64,000 nt of DNA from BQJU01 sp965229635 (GTDB lineage: Bacteria; Bacteroidota; Bacteroidia; Chitinophagales; Saprospiraceae), in the NCBI GenBank assembly GCA_965229635.1, contig OZ245894.1, positions 1,240,001 to 1,304,000 of the forward strand, given 5' to 3'. Shown in pieces: positions 8,751 to 18,800 of this stretch (the first letter of the stretch is position 1; every line of letters starts with the position of its first letter). The notes under the pieces are model-generated. The model did no database searches and was not told the DNA's origin. It saw nothing but the letters and a program-made list of their open reading frames with translations. Both the position numbers and the translations under genes were made by a program.

Positions 8751-9503
8751 ATGCCAGATAACCAACAAATCATAGCCCGCTACTTCACTCGCGCAGAGTT
8801 AAGCGCCAATCAGCCTATGATTAAGCTGCTGCGTGACCAGGGTATCAAGGTGGAGGTGAGGGATCACTTGTCTGAAGACGGGAAGTATGGATCTGCGCCA
8901 TTCGGGTCGATTATGGTGCTGGTGGAGAAGGCGGACTACGAGAAGGCGCTTCGCATCCTTGAGGAGAATGGCTACCTTTCTCTGGACCGGTTGCGTAAAA
9001 ATAGCGATACCTATCTTTTGGAAAGGTTATTACAGCTTACCGATAAAATTCCGGTGCTCAACCGCCTGATGCCTTTACAAAAGTTGCGGTGGTCCATTGG
9101 TGTCCTGGTCCTGGTGGTGGCCGGTATTGCCATTTTTGCTTACGCAAAAGGGAGAAATGTGGAGGCCCTCAACCGGTTGACCTATTACCGCTGGGAGGTT
9201 GTGGGCATGGACCTGGATGGAGAAGCACTCAACGTGACAGAAGGCATCGAACCTTCGGATATTATTATTGGCAGCTATGATTTTTCAAAAAACTATTTAA
9301 ATTTTGACCAGGACGAATATTTCAGTTTAGGCTCATTTCGGGGAGAAACAATAAGGGGAAATTTTGAGGCAAGAGGTCGCAGAATATGGGTTAATAATAC
9401 CAGCAAGCTAGCCGGTTTCCCGGAAGGGAAATACACCCTGCGATTTTATAAGGACAGTCTTTTGCTTTCGTCGGAGCGGCTAAGGATTGTTTGCAAAAGA
9501 TAA
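8751..9503 (+). CDS. DUF2007-type domain membrane protein
   Basis: 250 aa. The N-terminal ~75 residues (IIARYFTRAELSANQPMIKL through YEKALRILEENGY) fit the DUF2007 putative signal-transducing fold: strand, helix selecting one of two ligands, GSIMVLVE strand, then a helix. A juxtamembrane helix and a single membrane segment follow (about 118-138, WSIGVLVLVVAGIAIFAY). The ~110-residue C-terminal part is beta-rich and probably extracytoplasmic, with pattern like a small lipocalin-type barrel (YYRWEVVGMDLDGE, GNFEARGRRIWV). The function is unknown. The ATG at 8751 is preferred over a TTG 16 codons upstream because the domain starts right after it. Confidence 0.6.
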   Translation: MPDNQQIIARYFTRAELSANQPMIKLLRDQGIKVEVRDHLSEDGKYGSAPFGSIMVLVEKADYEKALRILEENGYLSLDRLRKNSDTYLLERLLQLTDKIPVLNRLMPLQKLRWSIGVLVLVVAGIAIFAYAKGRNVEALNRLTYYRWEVVGMDLDGEALNVTEGIEPSDIIIGSYDFSKNYLNFDQDEYFSLGSFRGETIRGNFEARGRRIWVNNTSKLAGFPEGKYTLRFYKDSLLLSSERLRIVCKR

Positions 9504-9632
9504 TACGACTCCTCCTCGACAAAGTGCCGTTCATCAGTGATTCCCGGTTTTACAACATTTATATTTTCCTGATAATAAAAAAGTCCAGACCTTCCCATCT
9601 TTAAACATACGCTTCATCTCATCACGTCTTCG

Positions 9633-10658
9633 ATGCGAAATTTTCTAAAAGTGTCGGCCTTTTTAATTTTGTTAGGCATCATTGTCCTGCTGGGCTTCCT
9701 TTTTATTCCCAGAAGCTACGATGTATTACCCTTTCAGGAACGCCCCGGCACTCAGTATTGGGATCTACCTACCGGCTCCCACATTGGCTACAGCCAAATT
9801 CCGGCAAAAGGGGAGAAGAAGTCAACGCCCATCATCTACCTGCACGGTGGTCCGGGAGGGCGGGTCACAGATGAAACAATAGCGGTATTGGGGCAGCTGG
9901 CCAATAAGGGTTACGACCTCTATTTCTACGATCAAATCGGGTCGGGGCACTCGGCGCGGCTGGAGGATATCACGGAGTATACCATCGAACGGCATCAGTG
10001 GGACCTGGCGGCGATCATCGGAAAAATCGGGGCACAAAAGGTCATTCTGATCGGGCATTCGTGGGGGGCTATTTTGGCGGCGACTTTTATGGCAGAACAT
10101 GCAGACCGGGTGGAAAAAATTGTGTTCACTGGACCTGGCCCGATTCCTCCGATTCGGAGAGAATTGGCCACGGTACCACCACCGGATAGCCTGAATTTGC
10201 AACCGCCTCCAACTACCAACCAACAAGCCAATGCCCAGGCACAAAACCTCCGCAGTCGCTTGATGACCAAGTGGGCTTATCTATTTGGCAATAAGCTGGC
10301 CTCCGATCGGGAAGCGGATGCGTTTATGGCACATTTGTTTGGCCACCTCAACCAATCGGCGGTGGTGGATGCTGCTACATTGCCAGAGCCGCGGATCGGG
10401 GCGGGGTACTATGCCCATATCATGACCTACAAAAGCTTCTTTGCATTCGAGGACCAGCGTTCCCAAATCAAAAATGATACCCTCCCCGTATTACTGCTGC
10501 GTGGGCAGTACGACAACCAAAAATGGGGTTACGCGGAGGAGTATCTGGCGTTATTCCCTAATCATAAATTGGTGATTGTTCCCAATGCGGGGCATTTTAT
10601 GGAACTGGAGCAGCCAGCTTTGTATTTGCAGGCTATTACTACCTTTTTAAATCAATAA
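9633..10658 (+). CDS. Alpha/beta hydrolase, proline iminopeptidase-like (S33)
   Basis: 341 aa with an N-terminal membrane anchor or signal (about 6-25). The hydrolase core shows the S33 signatures: oxyanion motif HGGPGG (71-76), YDQIGSGHSA where proline iminopeptidases have DQRGSGxS, nucleophile elbow GHSWGA with Ser143, a late acid in LLRGQYDNQ and the catalytic His in NAGHFMELEQP. The replacement of the usual Arg by Ile in DQRG is a departure from canonical proline iminopeptidases. It probably cleaves small peptides or amides in the envelope; the exact substrate is unknown. The 3' end overlaps the convergent gene at 10652 by 7 bp. Confidence 0.8.
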   Translation: MRNFLKVSAFLILLGIIVLLGFLFIPRSYDVLPFQERPGTQYWDLPTGSHIGYSQIPAKGEKKSTPIIYLHGGPGGRVTDETIAVLGQLANKGYDLYFYDQIGSGHSARLEDITEYTIERHQWDLAAIIGKIGAQKVILIGHSWGAILAATFMAEHADRVEKIVFTGPGPIPPIRRELATVPPPDSLNLQPPPTTNQQANAQAQNLRSRLMTKWAYLFGNKLASDREADAFMAHLFGHLNQSAVVDAATLPEPRIGAGYYAHIMTYKSFFAFEDQRSQIKNDTLPVLLLRGQYDNQKWGYAEEYLALFPNHKLVIVPNAGHFMELEQPALYLQAITTFLNQ

Positions 10659-11368
10659 TTCTTTACTTCACCCTGGTGTTTTTTATTGTAAAGCGTTACG
10701 TAGTAAATGATGCGCTCCAGATTGTTCATATAGCTATTGTCAAACAGTAAATTGTGGTCCTTTTTTCGGTCTGCCATAAATGCAGCAGCAATTTCCGGAT
10801 CATTGGCAAAAAGGGCGGCTTTTACTTTTTCATTTGGTTTTTTCTTCCAGTTTTTGAGCTTTTCTTTTTCCGCATCTACCCCAAAGGCATACCACACCCA
10901 GGGATCTTGTTCTGTGGCATATTTTTGAATTTTCTTTCCCTCTTTTTTTGTTTTGATCCAGCCTCCCGGTTCATGTTCGTTGGAGTAAATTCCATTGCGA
11001 TACCCCTGTGAGTAAAGCCAGATATCGCCGGCAGCCAGGACCACGTAAGCTCCTCCATTCATAATACGGTACCGGTTTCCACTATCGTCCTTATAGCCGA
11101 AAAAAGTGGCTTCGGCATATTTGTAATAAGTATCGCCAAAGTTGACCGTACCGGCGTGTTGCCACCGCATGGAGCCCAGCTTAATTTTATTATAGGCTTC
11201 GTTGTATTCGCCAATGTATTTGACGGAGTCTTTTAGAAAGTCCTCCAGCGTTTCATAGATGCCGGCCTTTTGAGGGTAGACCATATCTTTCTGATCAAAA
11301 TAGACGTTGGATTGACAAAAAGCGACCACGGAGGTGATCAGGAAGAGGATGATGAATGGAGTTTTCAT
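10652..11368 (-). CDS. Secreted hypothetical protein
   Basis: 238-aa protein with a cleavable signal peptide (MKTPFIILFLITSVVAFCQ). The mature part has many aromatic residues and strands such as FGDTYYKYAEATFFGYKD, followed by YRIMNGGAYVVLAAGDIWLY, and a Lys-rich helical C-terminus. I do not recognise the family; it is probably periplasmic. The ATG at 11368 is chosen because the upstream in-frame ATG (11410) would prepend a non-signal extension. It follows the 311-aa gene by 44 bp in the same direction, so the two may share a transcript. Confidence 0.6.
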   Translation of the reverse strand: MKTPFIILFLITSVVAFCQSNVYFDQKDMVYPQKAGIYETLEDFLKDSVKYIGEYNEAYNKIKLGSMRWQHAGTVNFGDTYYKYAEATFFGYKDDSGNRYRIMNGGAYVVLAAGDIWLYSQGYRNGIYSNEHEPGGWIKTKKEGKKIQKYATEQDPWVWYAFGVDAEKEKLKNWKKKPNEKVKAALFANDPEIAAAFMADRKKDHNLLFDNSYMNNLERIIYYVTLYNKKHQGEVKNY

Positions 11369-11412
11369 TGGGTTATTTTTTGTGAGATAAGCAAAACATT
11401 GCTTTTTCAAAA

Positions 11413-12348
11413 TTACTTAAAGATTGAAAGTGATTTTGCCGTAGAAGTATAATCTCTTACGCAGTAATTACCTTTTTTAGTCCAGTTATTAGTGCCCCAG
11501 TGATAAAATGATTTTCCATTGTCAGGATCTGATACCCCAATCACGAGTGTAGTTCCAGATACACACGAGGCTACTTCTATGTCACTATTGTTTATCCCCG
11601 GGTTTATGTTCGGAATGCTGGCGTCATGATATATTGCACCTGTATAAGATAAAGGAGCACAGCTTGGCGACGAAGGAATTATTGCTTTTGCAACTTTATG
11701 GTCTCTTGCACTGATGATATAACAAGTCCCAAGATGATCAAACGAAACGCTATATGGCCCCTGGCCGATATTAGTTAAGGTGCCAATGCAGGTGATAATA
11801 GCACTTGTACCTTGATTGCTACCAAAGCATGGCGCTCCATAGGAGTTACTTGCATCTTTTTCAACTCTAACTAATCTATCTTGGTAAATGCCATACAAAT
11901 TTCCATCTACGGGATTGAATTCTATGTCTTTTATCTCAATGTTAAAGTCAGGGCCTAACTTAGCTGTACCCAGTTTAGTTGCCGATCCTGTATTTAAGTC
12001 AACATCATAAAAAGCGGTTCCATTGCCACAGGAACTGAGGTTATTTGCTTCAACGGCACTAAATATTGCTTCATTTTGTCCTGAGACTTGTCCCACCTTA
12101 CGTGCAATGCCAAGGACATTGATTGTTGACCCTTGGGCAACGCCAACACCTTTGATGGGTTTGGATGTATTACCATTCTCTGCTCCATTACTGTAATATA
12201 TTTCATAAATGCGATAGCCGTTGTTGCCAAACAAATTGAGTTCTACACCGTAGACCTGAGGTTGGGGCGCAGTTTTGAGGTAGTAATAAACCACTACAAA
12301 GCTCAAAACGACAACACTTATTAATGCGAAGATTGATCTCTTTTTCAT
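11413..12348 (-). CDS. Exported protein, propeller-like repeats
   Basis: 311 aa with an N-terminal signal anchor (residues ~5-24, IFALISVVVLSFVVVYYYLK). The rest has repeated short strands with Asp/Gly turns (DIEFNPVDGNLYGIYQDRLV and YSVSFDHLGTCYIISARD) as in beta-propeller domains, and several Cys residues that could form disulfides outside the cell. No family is recognised. The upstream region carries three TTCGGT repeats (12441-12489) that match an array upstream of the giant T9SS protein in orientation and distance, so the two genes may be co-regulated, possibly by the LytTR regulator at 22536. Confidence 0.6.
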   Translation of the reverse strand: MKKRSIFALISVVVLSFVVVYYYLKTAPQPQVYGVELNLFGNNGYRIYEIYYSNGAENGNTSKPIKGVGVAQGSTINVLGIARKVGQVSGQNEAIFSAVEANNLSSCGNGTAFYDVDLNTGSATKLGTAKLGPDFNIEIKDIEFNPVDGNLYGIYQDRLVRVEKDASNSYGAPCFGSNQGTSAIITCIGTLTNIGQGPYSVSFDHLGTCYIISARDHKVAKAIIPSSPSCAPLSYTGAIYHDASIPNINPGINNSDIEVASCVSGTTLVIGVSDPDNGKSFYHWGTNNWTKKGNYCVRDYTSTAKSLSIFK

Positions 12349-12440
12349 GATTAAAATCTTTGTGGTTTTAATGAGGTACTGATTAAAAATCTTACCCTAA
12401 AGTTCTACCTTTCTGCACTTTCCCGCTTGCTATTCCTAAA

Positions 12441-12489
12441 TTCGGTATAGGCAAACCAATCATTCGGTCAAAACCCATCTAAATTCGGT
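12441..12489. promoter_or_regulatory. Phased TTCGGT direct-repeat array A
   Basis: Three exact TTCGGT hexamers on the plus strand start at 12441, 12463 and 12484, i.e. 22 and 21 bp apart (two helical turns), two of them in the longer word CTAAATTCGGT. They lie about 93-141 bp upstream of the minus-strand start at 12348. LytTR-family regulators bind direct repeats about two turns apart, and such a regulator is encoded at 22536; the link is an inference. Confidence 0.5.
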
Positions 12490-12495
12490 TATTTA

Positions 12496-12807
12496 CTACC
12501 CCGACAACTTCCCTATTTCAGCGATCAACAACTGCTTAAAACGGCTTACTTCATCCAGGACAAAAAGGTCAAACCGGCCTTCCTGGCCTTCAATGCGCAA
12601 ACCGTTTTTGGCCAGATCAAAGACGAGGTAGGCCTCCACTTTTTTGATGGAGGGAAGGGGAATGTGCAGGTTGAGGTGTCCATCTTTGAAGTCTGTGGGA
12701 TGGAAAATGACGGCAGCGGGCCACAGTTCCAAACATCCGGGAAGTTGTTGAGCGCCATCCCAGAGGGTCGCCGGTACAGTTACAATTGGAGTATTATTGT
12801 CCGTCAT
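12496..12807 (-). CDS. Small GRAM/PH-like protein
   Basis: 103-aa predicted cytoplasmic protein. The sequence WDGAQQLPGCLELWPAAVIF, followed by strands LHIPLPSIKKVEAYLVFDL and FDLFVLDEVSRFKQLLI, has the strand order of a GRAM/PH-like barrel: first strands with a turn, a central Ile-x-Lys-Val strand, and a C-terminal helix. GRAM-like domains in bacteria are poorly understood and may bind lipids or peptides. The ATG at 12807 is preferred to the upstream start at 12858, whose extension does not fit the fold. The gene sits just downstream of the giant protein gene, same strand, 76 bp away. Confidence 0.55.
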   Translation of the reverse strand: MTDNNTPIVTVPATLWDGAQQLPGCLELWPAAVIFHPTDFKDGHLNLHIPLPSIKKVEAYLVFDLAKNGLRIEGQEGRFDLFVLDEVSRFKQLLIAEIGKLSG

Positions 12808-12883
12808 TGAAAGGAGGCGGTTAAAGGTCTCACAAAGTCGCAGGTTATAAATATCCACGACTTTGTGAGCATTAGTTTTGGCA

Positions 12884-15800
12884 TTATTGCTTCACTATTC
12901 TTTCAATACCGACAACTCTTCCGGCTGAGAGCGCCTGAACAAAATATAATCCGGACGGTAACGACTCAATGTCGAAGACTTGTAAGGTATTTCCTGCTTC
13001 AGCACGTTTGGTGAGCATCACCTGCCCGGTCAATCCGAGTACCTGGAAGGACATTTCCGGACCGGCCGGTTGGGGCAATTCCAGGACAAAGCCCCCGGTG
13101 GTAGGATTAGGGTATAGCCGGAAAGCAGAAGATTGTGGTGCTTGGGTATCGGTTGTCAAACAGGTCCATTCGCGTACGGGAGTATTGGCACCGGCAGAAA
13201 ACAGGGTGCACGCTTCCCCTGGCTGTTCGTAAGTCGCTAAGGCAAAGATGCGTTCGTAAAAATGATTGGTGCTTAGCCAGCTGTCATTGGCCTCATCCCA
13301 TTCCGCCACGGCATTGGCGGCCGTGATGCCGATTTGGGTGAAAGTTCCGCCCGCATAAAGCCTTCCATCGTAAAGAATCAGGCTATTGATTACCTCATTA
13401 TTGTTGATAATGGGAACACCGCCACCCATAGATTCCCAACTGGTGCCGTTCCAGGAGGCAATGATTTGGGTATTGGGAAGATTGGAAATATTGTAAAAAT
13501 TTCCGGCAACACACAGCTTGCCGCCATATTGCTGCATGGCGTAAACGTAACCGAAATTTGCGCCAGCTCCCATGCTATGCCACATCTGGTTTTCCCAGTA
13601 GGCAATGCTCTTGGCACTAATGCCCCCGGCCATGGCGAAGGACCCTCCTGCCACAATATTGCCTTTGTAATAGACCAGACTTCTAATGTCACCACTATTT
13701 GAACTGGAATTTTGCACTCCTCCACCCAGATTATCGACCCATTGTCCCAAGGCATCATCCCAAAGGGCAATACTGTTCACATTTGCCAACGGATTCAACA
13801 ACCCGGCCCGATCAAATCCTCCACCAGCCAATAGTCCATTGGGGGTACTCAAGAGGGCATAGACGCCAGCTATCGAATTAGGGAAATTGATAAAACCAAG
13901 GCCTCCGTCCAATGGCAGCCAACTTCCCGCATTTTGATCCCAAACGGCAATGCTTCCCGCGGGGTTAACAAAACGACCGGCGGCATACAATTGGCCGTTG
14001 TGAACCGCTAAGGCAAAGATGCCTTCGGAACCCAAATTGCCCGGTATACCACTGCCAAGGGTAGAAAAAGTGGTGCCATCCCAGGCGGCAATATTGTTAA
14101 AGCCGCTTTGGTTGCCAACCTGATCAAAAATGCCGCCAATGATCAATTTTCCCTGGTATTCCACCATGGCCTGTACAAAGCCATTGACAATTTGCGTCGC
14201 ATCCCAGAGGTTATTGGCTTCGCATTGATCAGTACAGGCGGGACTACAACTTGACGCAATGCTGGCTCCACAGTTGATGGTTTGCCCATTATCGTCATAA
14301 TCGGCGGTAATGGTAAAAGCTGGGGAGAGGTTGCCCTCAATGCAAAACTGTACCGGAAGCTGCTGACCTCCGGGTATGTATCCGTCCGGAGGGATGAGCT
14401 GTAGCTGGTCAGGAGCGACGAGATTGACTGTCCAGCCATTTGGCATTATATTGCTGAAGGTTCCGGCATTTAGACTAATATTGATTTCCGGGAAGCAATA
14501 GGCTGCATTGTTTTGCACTTCCAGGTAATAACAACAGCCTTCATAATTTTCTACATAAAACTGCAAGTCGCTGCAATCGCAAATGGCGCAAAGGCCAAAT
14601 GAAAGATTATACGTTCGCGGACCGGCGGGCGGGTCAGGGGCTTCCACCGTGAGGTTGTATGAGGCCCCCGCAGGTAAGGAGGGGCTCCAGCCTGCCTGCA
14701 CAATGAGCTGCACGAGATAGTCGCCCTCCGGAACATTCACAAATTCGTAGCTTCCATTCTCATCGGTGAGGGTATTGTCATATTCATTGCCTAATGCATC
14801 ATAAAGGACCACTGTCCACCCGGCCAAAGTCGGTTGATCCGTAAAAGGAACAGCAGCACAGTCAAGATCCGCATAAACCCTTCCATAGACGTAAGAGGTA
14901 CAACCGGGTACAGTAAAATTGATGGTACAAGCACAGGGGCTTCCTCCGCACTGACCGGTGAGATGAATCTGGTAATTACCCGGTCCGGGGAACAGGTTGT
15001 AAGGCATCGGCGGCAGCGTAAAGGCGTTATTGTTAGTAAGTGTTCCACTGAGTAGTACTGCTCCGCCATTGGCCGAAACCACCTCGTAATCAACACTTGA
15101 AGTACACATTGGGCCTGAGCAAAGCAGGGCACCACTGAAATAGTAGAAGCCATCACTACCGATACAGGGCAGGTTTACCGGTGTAAGGTTGTTGCAGACT
15201 ACACTTTGGTTCCATGCGCCGGCTCCTGCTCCGTTGGAGAAGGACAGGTTGGCAAAGCCCAGACAAACACAAGTATCCATATCGGCCGGGCAATCGCAAT
15301 GCAGGATGTCTACATCGCCGATCAATCTTTTGGGATTCACCGAATACATCTGGTCGGCATCAACGATCCAGGTGTCATTAAACCAGATGTTTCCCGTTGC
15401 CGGAATACCCGCGATACCGTAAACCTCAATCGGCGTTTCAGATAGGATATCTCCGGTGGCCCAAACCATGCTGTCGCACTTGCCAAATACCCCGGTCACG
15501 GGATCGATATTGTCATATCCGTAATCGACTCCTCCGGCAGCGCTTTCAAGGTAGTTGCGTTCGCCTACCAAAAATTGCCGGGGAGAGGCTACCCAGCCCA
15601 GGGGGGGATTCTGAATGTATTCCAATACCCGTGACTCGTGAGAAGTGGGACTTATGGTATTGAAGCAGCCCATACCCATTTCCGAGCGCTCCGCCAGGAT
15701 CATTTTCCCGTCTGCGGAGAATTCAATATCCGATACCGGGTTGGATCGGGGGGGCGTGAAAGGAAAGGCCGGGAGGGGAATTTCCAGGGTTTCTCCGTTC

Positions 15801-18800
15801 ACAAAATCAAACTCTCCCGTGGAAGCATCCCGGCCTACCGAATAGATCATATTGGGTATATTCCCTGAATTAATGGCGGAATTTTGATTACATTGACTGA
15901 AGTAAATCCGGTCGTTGTAAATGCCAATTCCCCAGAGGCGCTCGCCATCACAAACCATGCCTGCACTGTTGTTGTCGGGGGTAAATGGGTCGAAGGTGCT
16001 CAATATAGCGCCGGTAAATGCATCGATGCGATAGATGCGGCCGTCTTCCATATTGGTGACGAAGAACTGATCAAAGCTTTCGTCGTAGCAGATGTTGCCC
16101 AATCCTGTCAGGTCATTTGGTATTTCAGTCCCTCCAATATTGGGTGGACCAACAGTAAGTGCAGTTTTGACAAAAACGGATGGATTTCCGGTAATGGCGT
16201 CTATTCGATAAATTCCCCCACTGCCCGCCAACCCGTAATGATTGGTGTTGGGCCAGCTTTGCACATAAGCGGATGAAGCACAAACGTAGATGTTGTCAAA
16301 TTTATCAGTGGCAATGCCAAAAATGGCGCCCAAACCTCCATAGGTCCAGTGGGGATGCGTAATTTCCGGTGCTACCCAATTAATCATTTTGGGCACACCC
16401 GTACGGTTGCGTATATCTCTGATTGATAATACTTTGTCGTTTAAATTAAGTGTTGGCGGTTGGTACGTGGTAATGGCCATGCCGCATTGATAGAGGGGCA
16501 TGTTGTTGCAATTGATATCCACGGTCATGCACATATCCTTATTCCAGCAGGTATCCTCAAAGACCTGCATGCAGATGGTATAGACCCCACTCTGCGTGTA
16601 GCTGTGGGACCAGCAACCATTGGCGGGTTGGGTACCCGTAGTGGGCGTAGTTCCATCACCAAAATCAGGTGTGACGTTGATGTAGTGACAACTGTCAAAT
16701 TGTGGTGCACAAACGGTAATATTGCAGCCATCCTGCTGCACGGTAAATCCCTCATCAATCAGGTCACAAAAGGCTTCATAGTCTTCACAGCAGTCACAAC
16801 CCGGCGATTCGATATATAGTACACAAGGGGTACACATCTGGCCGGCACATTGCCCGGTGAGGGTAAGGGTATAAAGGCCGGGCGTGTTGAACCATGACGG
16901 GGTAAGGGCAAAGTTGAAGAAAGGGTCGGCTGTAGCCGGAAAACTTTGCACCGGATTACCTTGCGGGTCCTGTAGCGTCCATTGGATCGTGTTGGTGTTT
17001 GTACAGGAAGGTCCCTGGCATTGAAACGATCCGTAGATGAGTGGACTAAAATCCTGATCGCACAAGATATTGAGGGTATCTCCACAGTCAATGGGCATGT
17101 TCATCCCCCCTTGTGTGGGTCGGAAGGTCAGATCTGAAAAGCCGCCACAGTTGCAACATTCCGGCAAGGTAAAATTGACAGTGCAGGTGCAGGAGTCACT
17201 GCCGCAATGACCGGTCAGGACGATTTGGTAATTGCCGGGGCCGGAAAGTTGGCCATAGCCAAAATTGATGGAAGGAAGACCTACCACCGTGCCGGAAAGC
17301 AATGGCGGTCCGCCGCCAGCAGCCACGATGGAATAGTCGACACTTTGCATGCAGAGCGGATCAGAGCACTGCAACAACCATTGAAACCAGTAAAGTCCAT
17401 CGGGAGCAATACAGGGTAATAAAATGGGTGAACTATCACAGGCTGCCGCCAAATCGGGCTGGTTGAGGAAATTGTAAAATTCCATGTTCTGAAAACCAAG
17501 ACAGCTGCAAGTATCACAGGCCACTGTAATGTCAAAAGAACAGGAAGCAGTATTCTGACACCAATCGGTAGCGGTGTAGGTCACCGTGGAAGTTCCGGCA
17601 TTAAAGACTGTACCGCTGGCATCACCAATTCCCGATCCGGAAGTGACGCCGCTAATCACATAATCAACGGTGGGCACCCCGCAATTGTCGTTAGCACCCA
17701 AAGAATGGATGTTGAACACCGGGATGCTACAATCCGGGTGGAAGGCGGTGAAGGACATATCCTGAGGACAATTGATCGTCGGAGGAATATTGTCTGAAAT
17801 GGTAATCGTTTGCGAGGCGGTAGAGGTGGTGTTATCCGCACAAAAGACTGTCACGCAGATGAGGTGTTCGCCGCAAGGCAACTGTAAATCAAGGTTAGCG
17901 GTTGTTGCGCCATTGCACCATTGGTAGGTCAGCGGCCCCTGACCGGTACTCGTATTAGTGACCTGGATATGGCCGCAATTATCCACATAAGTGATATTAA
18001 AAGAGGCTTCACATGGAGCTCCGCAGGCTGTGGCTTGCATACAATCAATCTGAGTATTGGGTACAGCGGTGATGACGGGTGTTTCCGAAGGAAATAGTGG
18101 CGGCGCCTGAGGACCATCAAATAGGGTAGACACGGTATTTATTGCCACATCGGTCATGAAGGTACAGCTGGAGGTCAAATCGGCATCCGTCACGGCGAGG
18201 AAGCCATCCATTTGGCCAAAGCCGCTGGGGTGTCCGTCTCGGCCATCCACAAAAGAGAGTCCTCCCGTTGCCGTAAGGGCGATGGCACCGCCAACGTAAT
18301 CGGTTTCTGTATTGCCCAGGTATTTTGCCCAGACGAGCGAGGGGCTACCACCGGACTGTATCATTTTCAGGATCACGGACCGGTTGAGACCCGCAATCGT
18401 TTTGGTACCCATGGCATAGATGGTTCCGCTGCCACCCTCAAGCACTTGGTCCAGGGTGTTGAGCCCCAAAACTTCTACTTCCCATACCGGGAGGAGAAAA
18501 GCATCAAACCGCATCATACGTGGTGCGCCACCGGCGGTAGAGTTGGCTATAGCCAATAAATCGCCATTGGCGGAAAGCTGTAAATCACTGTAGTTAAATT
18601 GGCTGGGGCCTTGCACCCCATTCACAAAATTGGCGTTAGCATCCATTTGATAGATGACTCCTGAGCCACCTGTGATGCCACCTACGAGGAAATCATTATT
18701 GGGTAATACTTCGATGTCATTGCCAAATCCGTCACTGGCCGCACTAAAGAACTGCTGCGTGGAATTGAGGGTACAGCCCGGCGAAAAGTTAAATACTACG